Source: Noviherbaspirillum denitrificans
GTDB taxonomy: Bacteria > Pseudomonadota > Gammaproteobacteria > Burkholderiales > Burkholderiaceae_D
Length of the DNA: 41,052 nt
Direction of reading: 5' to 3'
NCBI RefSeq assembly: GCF_002211445.1
Contig: NZ_LSTO01000001.1
Coordinates: 753,481-794,532 of the forward strand
The notes under the pieces were generated by a model. It made no database searches. It saw nothing but the letters and a program-made list of their open reading frames with translations, and was not told the DNA's origin. Each line of letters opens with the position of its first letter. The first letter of the stretch is position 1. The position numbers and the translations under genes were made by a program. Of the stretch, positions 34,880 to 41,052 are shown piece after piece.

Positions 34880-36112
34880 GTGACCCCATCCACTCCCGCT
34901 TTCCGCAACGCGCTGCCCGTCACCGCCATCCTGGTGCTCCTGTTCGGGACGCAACCGGTCGCGATGGATCTCTACCTGCCCGCGCTGCCGGAAATCGCCG
35001 GCCGCTTTGGCGGCAGGATGGGCCAGGCGCAATGGACGCTGACCGCCTACCTTCTCGCATTCGGCATTTCGCAGCTGTTCGTGGGCGCATTGTCCGACCG
35101 CTTCGGGCGCCGGAAAACACTGCTGTGCGGACTCGCCTGCTACATCGCCGCCGCAGCGATCGGCGCACTGGCACCAAGTCTCGGCGTGCTGGTCGCCAGC
35201 CGCGCGCTGCTTGGCGCGGCCACCGCCGCCTGTGTGACCTCGGCGCGCGCCGTGATTCGCGACTGCTATTCCGGGCAGGATGGCATGGGCATCATGGCGC
35301 GCAGCATGACGGGCATGAGTGCAATCGCGCTGGTCAGCCCCGTGATCGGCGGCGTCGCGACCAGCTTGCTGGGCTGGACCAGCACCATTGCCATGATCGC
35401 CGTGTTCGGCGTCGCGGCGTGGATTGCCGTCTACACAACGTTTACGGAAACGGCAACCACCACCGGCGGCAGCGCACGCATCGGTATAGGCGTGCTGCTG
35501 TGCCATCCGCAATTCCTGGCGTCGTCCTTCCTCGCCGGCTGCAGCTTCAGCGGCGCGGTGTCCTTCCTGCTGCTGTCGCCCTTCATCTTCATCGGCAAAT
35601 TCGGCATGTCACGCATCGCCTACGGCCTCGTGCCCGCGATTTGCTCGCTCGCCTTCCTGAGCGGGACGGTGTTTTGCCGCCATTACCTTGCGCGCGTACC
35701 GGTGCCCGAGGTGATCCGGCTGGCCGCCATGCTGTCCGTGGCCGGCGGCATCGGCCAACTGCTGCTGTGGCATGCCGGCATCCTGACGCCCTGGTCGATT
35801 CTCGCCAGCCAGTGCCTCTACATGTTTGGCCACGGCATCCACCAGCCCTGCGGACAGGCAGGATCGGTGGCGCCATTTCCGCAGTTCGCCGGGCGAGCCG
35901 CCGCGGTTTCCGGATTCATCATCATTGCGACCGCGTTCGCAGTCGGACAAGCCGTATCGCACAGCAGCCTGCCGCCGGCGCAGACGCTGATGACGGTACT
36001 GGCGCTGGCAGCATGCGCAATCGCCTGCCTCGGCTGGCTTGCGATTCCGCGCGCCTACCGCCTCGCCGAAGCCGGGCAGGCGCGCGCGGCAATGTGTTCC
36101 GATAACTCATGA
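34880..36112 (+). CDS. MFS transporter, Bcr/CflA drug-resistance type, GTG start
   Basis: This 410-residue transporter has twelve helices. TQPVAMDLYLPALPEIAGRFG near the N-terminus and GALSDRFGRRKTLLCGL in loop 2-3 are hallmarks of the Bcr/CflA 14.1 group of proton-driven exporters. The start is uncertain. The frame opens at 34775, but the conserved regulatory element B2 and its -10 box lie inside that stretch. I therefore take the GTG at 34880 (N-terminus TPSTPAFRNALPV). It has no clear ribosome binding site and a leader of about 20 bases. The last codons (CSDNS and stop) lie inside element B3, so the next promoter's operator starts within this gene. It may export a toxic intermediate. Confidence 0.82.
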   Translation: MTPSTPAFRNALPVTAILVLLFGTQPVAMDLYLPALPEIAGRFGGRMGQAQWTLTAYLLAFGISQLFVGALSDRFGRRKTLLCGLACYIAAAAIGALAPSLGVLVASRALLGAATAACVTSARAVIRDCYSGQDGMGIMARSMTGMSAIALVSPVIGGVATSLLGWTSTIAMIAVFGVAAWIAVYTTFTETATTTGGSARIGIGVLLCHPQFLASSFLAGCSFSGAVSFLLLSPFIFIGKFGMSRIAYGLVPAICSLAFLSGTVFCRHYLARVPVPEVIRLAAMLSVAGGIGQLLLWHAGILTPWSILASQCLYMFGHGIHQPCGQAGSVAPFPQFAGRAAAVSGFIIIATAFAVGQAVSHSSLPPAQTLMTVLALAACAIACLGWLAIPRAYRLAEAGQARAAMCSDNS

Positions 36113-36133
36113 CCCCATGATGTTTGCGAAACC
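36095..36133 (+). promoter_or_regulatory. Conserved palindromic element B3
   Basis: Outer arm TTCCGATAAC (36097-36106), inner perfect palindrome TCATG-ACCC-CATGA (36107-36120) and outer arm GTTTGCGAAA (36122-36131). Its first 18 bases are also coding sequence for the end of the upstream transporter. A further TTCCGAT half-copy occurs at 36148-36154. It precedes the acyl-CoA dehydrogenase operon. Confidence 0.8.
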
Positions 36134-36153
36134 TACTGCGCAAATGCTTCCGA

Positions 36154-36159
36154 TATGAT
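36154..36159 (+). promoter_or_regulatory. Candidate -10 box for the acyl-CoA dehydrogenase operon
   Basis: TATGAT (five of six matches to TATAAT) begins 40.5 bp from the B3 centre. The expected -35 position holds ACCTAC, a poor match, and that hexamer overlaps the end of the palindrome arm. This fits activation by a protein bound at B3. Transcript start would be near 36166, 34 bases before the ATG. Confidence 0.55.
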
Positions 36160-36199
36160 GAATCTCACTTTCGTCACTCCTTAAACGAGCCTGCTTACT

Positions 36200-37354
36200 A
36201 TGGATTTCCACCTCAATGAAGACCAGCGCGCATTCGCTGATTCCGTGCGCCGCTTTGCCACCCAAGAGCTGGCGGCTGGCGCCCTCGAACGCGCGCATTC
36301 GAACGAATATCCCTGGGACGTCGCACGCAAGCTGAGCGAACAGGGCCTGCTCGGCATCACCATGAAGGAAGAAGACGGCGGCATCGGCGGTTCGCTGATG
36401 GATGCGGTGATCGCGATCCAGGAACTGGCACTCGTCTGCCCGAAGAGCGCGGACGTGGTCCAGGCCGGCAACTTCGGTCCGATCCGCACCTTCGCCGAAT
36501 ACGCATCGCCTTACTTGAAGGAACGCTTCCTCGGCGACCTGCTCGCGGGCAAATCCCTGATCGCGCTCGGCATGAGCGAACCCGACGCCGGCTCCGCCGT
36601 CACCGAACTGAAGACCAGCGCCGTGGAAGACGGCGACCATTTCATCATCAACGGCTCCAAGGTGTTTTCCACGCACAGCCCGCACGCCAACATCTTCCTG
36701 GTCTATGTGCGTTTCGGCCCGGGCCTGAACGGCATCGGCTCGGTCATCGTCGAACGCGGCACGCCGGGTTTCGAAGTGGGCCAGCCGTCGCCGTTCATGA
36801 GCGGCGAGGAATGGTCGCAGCTTTACTTCACCGACTGCCGCATCCCGAAGGAAAACGTGCTGCTCGGTCCGGGCGGATTCAAGAAGCAGATCTCCGGCTT
36901 CAATGTCGAGCGCATCGGCAATGCCTCGCGCGCGCTGGCGGTCGGACGGCATGCCTTCAACGTCGCCCGTGAACACTGCCTCAACCGCAAACAGTTCGGC
37001 CGCTTGCTGTGCGAATTCCAGGGCCTGCAATGGAAGTTCGCCGAAATGGCGCTCAAGCTCGAATCCGCGCAGATGCTCTTGTACCGCGCCGCGACCAATG
37101 CCGACGGCGCCCTGCCCTCCGCCTATGAAACCGCGATTGCCAAGCTGGCGTGCAACCAGGCCGGCTGGGAAGTTTCCAACGACGCGCTGCAGGCGATGGG
37201 CGGCTACGGTTACTCGACCGAATCGCTGGTCGAGTACTGTGTCAAGCGTACCCGCGGCTGGATGATTGCCGGCGGCTCGATCGAAATCCTGAAGAACCGC
37301 ATCGCGGAAGATGTATTCGAGCGCCGCTTCGACCAGCGTCCGGCAAAGGTCTGA
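36200..37354 (+). CDS. Acyl-CoA dehydrogenase with displaced catalytic Glu
   Basis: This 384-residue flavoenzyme introduces a 2,3-double bond in an acyl-CoA and reduces ETF. The N-terminal helix MDFHLNEDQRAFADSVRRFA, the FAD-binding ALGMSEPDAGSAV and INGSKVFSTHSPHANIF, and the C-terminal QAMGGYGYSTES are standard. The usual catalytic Glu of the C-terminal YEGT motif is missing: the site reads IAGGSIEIL with Gly358 there. In its place Glu237 in FNVERIGNA occupies the position used as base by isovaleryl-CoA and long-chain acyl-CoA dehydrogenases (inferred by eye). This suggests an active enzyme for an unusual, branched or bulky substrate. It starts a three-gene operon under element B3. Confidence 0.9.
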   Translation: MDFHLNEDQRAFADSVRRFATQELAAGALERAHSNEYPWDVARKLSEQGLLGITMKEEDGGIGGSLMDAVIAIQELALVCPKSADVVQAGNFGPIRTFAEYASPYLKERFLGDLLAGKSLIALGMSEPDAGSAVTELKTSAVEDGDHFIINGSKVFSTHSPHANIFLVYVRFGPGLNGIGSVIVERGTPGFEVGQPSPFMSGEEWSQLYFTDCRIPKENVLLGPGGFKKQISGFNVERIGNASRALAVGRHAFNVAREHCLNRKQFGRLLCEFQGLQWKFAEMALKLESAQMLLYRAATNADGALPSAYETAIAKLACNQAGWEVSNDALQAMGGYGYSTESLVEYCVKRTRGWMIAGGSIEILKNRIAEDVFERRFDQRPAKV

Positions 37355-37355
37355 A

Positions 37356-39458
37356 ATGAAAATGAACGAACTCATGCACGGATTGCGCGGCCCGGCCCTC
37401 GGTCAAGCGCTGCTGAACCCGAAGAAGATCGCGCTCGTCGGCGTGTCCGACGACCTGTCCAAGACCACCGCCCGCCCGCTGCGCTTCCTGCGCACCGCGG
37501 GTTACGGCGGCACGATCTACACCATCAACCCCACACGCAAGGTGGTGCAGGGCGAGCCGGCCTACCCTTCGCTGTCAGCGCTGCCGGAAGTACCGGACCA
37601 CGCCTTCATCCTGACCAACTCCGAACTCGCTATCGATGCGGTCGAGGAATGCGGCAAGCTCGGCATCCCGGTTGCCACCATCATGGCCGCCGGCTTCTCG
37701 GAATCCGGTCATGAAGGCGTCAAGCGCGAACAGCGCCTGAAAGCAATTGCAAAGGACATGGGCGTACGCGTGCTGGGCCCGTCCAGCCTCGGCGTGATCA
37801 ATGTGCGCGAAAAACTCGTGCTCACCGCCAACGCTGCGTTCGCCGAAGCCGACCTGCCTGCCGGCGGCATCTTCTGCGCATCGCAGAGCGGCAGCATGCT
37901 GGGCGCGCTGACCTCGCGCGGCCGTGCGCGCAACATCGGCTTTGCCGGCCTGGTGTCCGTGGGCGGGGAAAGCGACCTGTGCATCGGCGAAATCTGCGAA
38001 GCAACGCTGGATGATCCGAACGTCACCGGCTACATGCTGTTCCTCGAATCGATGCGTCATGCGGATGCGCTGCACCGCTTCGCGCTTGGCGCCGCTGCGC
38101 GCGGCAAGCCGGTCGTGGCGTTCAAGCTCGGCCGCTCCGAAGTCGCCGCCGAACTCGCGGTATCGCACACCGGCGCGCTGGCCGGCGAAGACAGCGTAGC
38201 CGACACCTTCTTCAGCGACTGCGGCATCGCCCGCGTCGAGACGCTGGATGGCTTGCTCGAAGCAATGCCGCTGCTGGCGCGCATCCCGGCGAGCGCGTCA
38301 CATCACGGCGGTCGCAAGCCGACTGTCGGCGTGGTGACCACGACAGGCGGCGGCGCGGCGATGGCCGTCGACCAGCTCGGCATCCGTGGCGTCAACGTGA
38401 TCCCGCCATCGAAAGAAACGCTGAAACGCCTTGCCGAGCGCGGCATCGAAGCCTCCGGCGCCGCCATCGTCGACCTGACGCTGGCCGGCACCAAGTACGA
38501 GGTGATGAAAGCCACGCTCGAAGTGATGCAATCCGCACCGGAATTCGACATGGTGCTCGCCACCGTCGGTTCATCCGCGCGCTACCAGCCAGACCTCGCC
38601 GTGGCACCGGTGATCGACAGCGCGCATGCCGGCAAGCCGCTCGCCTGCTTCGTGGTGCCTGAAGCGCCCGACGCATTGAAGCGCCTGACCGAGGCCGGCG
38701 TGCCGAGCTTCCGCACGCCGGAAGCCTGCGGCGATGTGATCGCGGCAGCCTTCCGCCGCCGCGCACCGGTTCCGCAACTGCCGCCGCCGCCCGCAGCCAA
38801 GGGCGAACGCATGCTGGACGAAGCGAGCGCCTACAAGATGCTCACGCCGCTGGGCGTGCCGCACGCGGCGTACGCCGTGCTGGCAGTGGATGCGCCTGTC
38901 CCGGCGCTGCCCTTCCCCTTCCCGGTCGTGGTCAAGGTGCTGCATGAAGAGATCGCGCACAAGACCGATGTCGGCGGCGTGATCCTGAACGTGGACAGCA
39001 CGGCGTCGCTGGCCGAGGCAATGGCCCGCATCAAGCTGAACGTCGAGAAGAATCGTCCCGGCACCGTCGTCAGGCAGGTGCTCGTGCAAGCGATGAGCAA
39101 GGGCCTCGGCGAAGTGCTGGTCGGCTTCCGCCGCGATGCCGACGTCGGCCCGGTGGTGATGCTGGCCGCTGGCGGCGTGCTGACCGAGATCTACCGCGAC
39201 CGCGCGCTGCGCCTGGCGCCGGTCACCGTGGAAGTTGCTCGCGAGATGGTCAAGGAAGTGCGCGCCCTGGAAGCGCTCGCCGGTTATCGCGGCCGACAGG
39301 AAGGCGACCTGGAAGCCGTTGCGCAGGCAGTGGCTGCTTTCTCGCAACTTGCCTTGCTCAAGGACGAGGTCGTGCTCGAAGCGGAAATGAACCCGCTGAT
39401 CGTGCGGCCCAAGGGTGACGGCGCGCTGGCTGTCGATGCGCTGGTTCGACTGGGATGA
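37356..39458 (+). CDS. Acyl-CoA synthetase, ADP-forming type (acetate-CoA ligase family)
   Basis: This is a 700-residue protein of the NDP-forming acyl-CoA synthetase family, which makes an acyl-CoA from acid, CoA and ATP through a phospho-His. The N-terminal CoA-binding Rossmann domain starts PKKIALVGVSDDLSKT. A succinyl-CoA-ligase-like domain contains GVVTTTGGGAAM, and SHTGALAGED includes the predicted phospho-His271. The C-terminal ATP-grasp domain has PFPVVVKVLHEEIAHKTDVGGV and EMNPLIVRP. The ATG at 37356 begins right after the dehydrogenase stop (TGAAATG), so the pair is coupled. In this operon it is the obvious candidate to activate the acid substrate for beta-oxidation. Confidence 0.88.
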   Translation: MKMNELMHGLRGPALGQALLNPKKIALVGVSDDLSKTTARPLRFLRTAGYGGTIYTINPTRKVVQGEPAYPSLSALPEVPDHAFILTNSELAIDAVEECGKLGIPVATIMAAGFSESGHEGVKREQRLKAIAKDMGVRVLGPSSLGVINVREKLVLTANAAFAEADLPAGGIFCASQSGSMLGALTSRGRARNIGFAGLVSVGGESDLCIGEICEATLDDPNVTGYMLFLESMRHADALHRFALGAAARGKPVVAFKLGRSEVAAELAVSHTGALAGEDSVADTFFSDCGIARVETLDGLLEAMPLLARIPASASHHGGRKPTVGVVTTTGGGAAMAVDQLGIRGVNVIPPSKETLKRLAERGIEASGAAIVDLTLAGTKYEVMKATLEVMQSAPEFDMVLATVGSSARYQPDLAVAPVIDSAHAGKPLACFVVPEAPDALKRLTEAGVPSFRTPEACGDVIAAAFRRRAPVPQLPPPPAAKGERMLDEASAYKMLTPLGVPHAAYAVLAVDAPVPALPFPFPVVVKVLHEEIAHKTDVGGVILNVDSTASLAEAMARIKLNVEKNRPGTVVRQVLVQAMSKGLGEVLVGFRRDADVGPVVMLAAGGVLTEIYRDRALRLAPVTVEVAREMVKEVRALEALAGYRGRQEGDLEAVAQAVAAFSQLALLKDEVVLEAEMNPLIVRPKGDGALAVDALVRLG

Positions 39459-39478
39459 CTGAATTGGGGACTGTATCG

Positions 39479-41052
39479 ATGAACTCGCTCGTGCGCATGG
39501 AAAGGGACGGCGACATTGCCGTCATCGTGATCGACAATCCGCCCGTGAATGCCGGCTCGCTCGGCGTGCGCCAGGGCATCCTCGCCTGCATCCGCCAGAT
39601 CGACACCGATCCCGCGGTGGCCGGCGCGGTCATCATCGGCGGCGGCAAGACCTTCATCGCCGGTTCGGACCTGAAGGAATTCGGCAAGCCGATCGAAGAG
39701 CCGCAACTCCCCGTCGTCATCGCAGCGATTGAACAGTGCAGCAAGCCGGTCGTCGCCGCGCTGCACGGGGCGGCGCTCGGCGGCGGCTATGAATTGTCGC
39801 TCGGCTGCGATGCGCGGGTGGCAGCGCCCGGCACCGTGGTCGGCCTGCCCGAAGTCACGCTCGGCATGATTCCTGGCGCGGGCGGTACGCAGCGCCTGCC
39901 GCGCCTGACCGGCATCGCGAAAGCCATCGGGCTCATCTGCGCCGGCACCCGCGTCGAAGCAGCGAAAGCGCAACAGCTGGGCATGGTCGATGCCGTGGCG
40001 GAAGGCGACCTGCGGGAATTCGCGGTGAAGTATGCGCGCCGCATGGAAGCCCGGAAGCGCCCGGTGCGCGACCGCCTGCCGCCGGCGGACGACGCCACTG
40101 CCATCCAGGAAGCCGCCGAAGCAGCACTGAAAGCCGGCCGCAACCGGCCGCAGGTAGCAGCCGCGATCGCTGCCGTCATGTCCGTTGCGACAACGCCGAT
40201 CGATGAAGCGCTCGCCGCGGAGCGTGAAGTGTTCCAGAAAATGCGCGTCGGCAATGAAGCCTTCGCATTGCGCCACCTCTTCTTCTCCGAGCGTGAATCG
40301 CACAAGCACCCGGAACTCGAAGGCGCGTCCGCACGCTCCGTGCACAAGATAGCGGTCATTGGCGCCGGCACGATGGGCACCGGCATCGCACTCGCGGCGC
40401 TGGCCGGCGGATTCGAAGTGGTGCTGCTTGAACAGGAAGCCGACGCATTGCAGCGCGGCCTGGCGCGGATCGAAGAACATTATGCGCAGCGCATTGCCGC
40501 CGGCAAGATGAAGATGGCAGAAGCGCAGGAGCAACAGGCAAGGCTGTCCGCCGGTATCGAGGACACCCTGCTCGACGGCGTGCAGCTGGTGATCGAAGCA
40601 GTGTTCGAAGACCTCTCGGTAAAGCGCATCGTGATGCGCCGCATCGAATCGCTCCTGCCGCCCGGCGTCATCCTCGCATCGAATACCTCTTACCTCGACC
40701 TCGACGCCATCGCCGAAGCGACGCACCGCCCGCAAGATGTGGTCGGCCTGCATTTCTTCAGCCCGGCCAATGTAATGCGCCTGCTGGAGGTGGTGCGTGG
40801 CGCATACACCTCGCCGGATGTGCTCGCGACCTGCTTCGACGTCGCGCGCCGCCTCGGCAAGTTGCCGATTTTGACCGGCAACGCCTTCGGCTTCATCGGC
40901 AACCGCATCTATGCGGCCTACCGCCGCCAGTGCGAGTTCATGCTGGAAGAAGGCGCGCTGCCGGAACAGGTCGATGCGGCGGTGGAAGCCTTCGGCTTCG
41001 CGATGGGCCCGTTCGCGGTCGCCGACTTGTCCGGCCTCGACATTGCGTGGCG
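39479..41052 (+). CDS. Enoyl-CoA hydratase/3-hydroxyacyl-CoA dehydrogenase (3' partial)
   Basis: The window ends inside this gene after 524 codons; the family has about 700. The N-terminal enoyl-CoA hydratase part shows IDNPPVNAGSLGVRQG, FIAGSDLKEFG, LHGAALGGGYELSLGCDARV and LPEVTLGMIPGAGGTQRLPRL. The linker runs to about residue 285. The 3-hydroxyacyl-CoA dehydrogenase part then begins with HKIAVIGAGTMGTGIALAALAGG. Further on are SNTSYLDL, HFFSPANVMRLLEVV with the catalytic His, and GNRIYAAYRRQCEFMLEEGA. It would catalyse steps two and three of beta-oxidation. The start ATG at 39479 lies 20 bases after the synthetase stop, with TTGGGGA upstream as a modest ribosome binding site. Confidence 0.93.
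   Translation, partial: MNSLVRMERDGDIAVIVIDNPPVNAGSLGVRQGILACIRQIDTDPAVAGAVIIGGGKTFIAGSDLKEFGKPIEEPQLPVVIAAIEQCSKPVVAALHGAALGGGYELSLGCDARVAAPGTVVGLPEVTLGMIPGAGGTQRLPRLTGIAKAIGLICAGTRVEAAKAQQLGMVDAVAEGDLREFAVKYARRMEARKRPVRDRLPPADDATAIQEAAEAALKAGRNRPQVAAAIAAVMSVATTPIDEALAAEREVFQKMRVGNEAFALRHLFFSERESHKHPELEGASARSVHKIAVIGAGTMGTGIALAALAGGFEVVLLEQEADALQRGLARIEEHYAQRIAAGKMKMAEAQEQQARLSAGIEDTLLDGVQLVIEAVFEDLSVKRIVMRRIESLLPPGVILASNTSYLDLDAIAEATHRPQDVVGLHFFSPANVMRLLEVVRGAYTSPDVLATCFDVARRLGKLPILTGNAFGFIGNRIYAAYRRQCEFMLEEGALPEQVDAAVEAFGFAMGPFAVADLSGLDIAW

Overview
The window is about 41 kb of GC-rich, gene-dense DNA. The general porin, the RegB/RegA-type redox pair, the HAAT (Liv-type) transporter and the many acyl-CoA and aromatic-type catabolic genes point to a betaproteobacterium of the Burkholderiales, perhaps Oxalobacteraceae. 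The family assignment is inference from gene style only. I saw no rRNA, tRNA, CRISPR array, transposase or phage gene. No gene-free stretch exceeds 300 bases. Genes are cut at both window ends.

Layout. (1) 2-1536: the 3' end of a biotin-dependent acyl-CoA carboxylase carboxyltransferase, overlapping a 3-methyladenine DNA glycosylase. (2) 1542-7388, minus strand: a complete branched-chain amino acid-type ABC importer (livKHMGF order) followed by an MFS exporter. (3) 7570-10641, plus strand: a TetR regulator, then a VOC-fold protein, an FAD aromatic hydroxylase and a hemerythrin-like protein. A convergent MHS-family permease follows. Similar 18-bp palindromes sit in the livK/tetR gap and in front of the VOC gene. 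(4) 12117-18845: a quinol oxidase operon (cyoABCD-like) plus SURF1, then a RegB-like sensor kinase with quinone and redox-cysteine motifs and a RegA-like regulator. (5) 18857-29748: an accessory catabolic cluster. It holds an IclR regulator, an AroE-like dehydrogenase, two paralogous TIM-barrel proteins, a hotdog thioesterase, a porin, two SDRs, an orphan Tat-exported ABC binding protein, a Gfo/Idh/MocA oxidoreductase and an ExuT-type MFS importer. (6) 30006-41052: a beta-oxidation-like module. On the minus strand are an aldehyde dehydrogenase, a 3-oxoadipyl-CoA-type thiolase and etfB - small ORF - etfA. On the plus strand are a Bcr/CflA MFS, an acyl-CoA dehydrogenase, an ADP-forming-type acyl-CoA synthetase and a bifunctional enoyl-CoA hydratase/3-hydroxyacyl-CoA dehydrogenase cut by the window end.

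How the parts may work together. The genes of part 6 can be arranged into a route from a semialdehyde through a dicarboxylic acid and its CoA ester to 3-oxoadipyl-CoA, then succinyl-CoA and acetyl-CoA, with ETF taking the acyl-CoA dehydrogenase electrons. Adipate and 6-oxohexanoate would fit as substrates. This is inference; only the families are visible.

The most striking signal is regulatory. A conserved, nearly palindromic element of about 39 bp occurs three times (25554-25594, 34789-34827, 36095-36133). Four candidate -10 boxes lie exactly 40.5 bp from the palindrome centres, so one unknown regulator probably controls both halves of the catabolic region. A second repeated operator-like motif (TGGAATCGTGTTC type) sits in front of iclR, the TIM-barrel/AroE-like operon and the Gfo/Idh-binding protein divergent promoter. 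It is best explained as the IclR operator. A 54-codon gene between etfB and etfA was also found by reading the gap directly.
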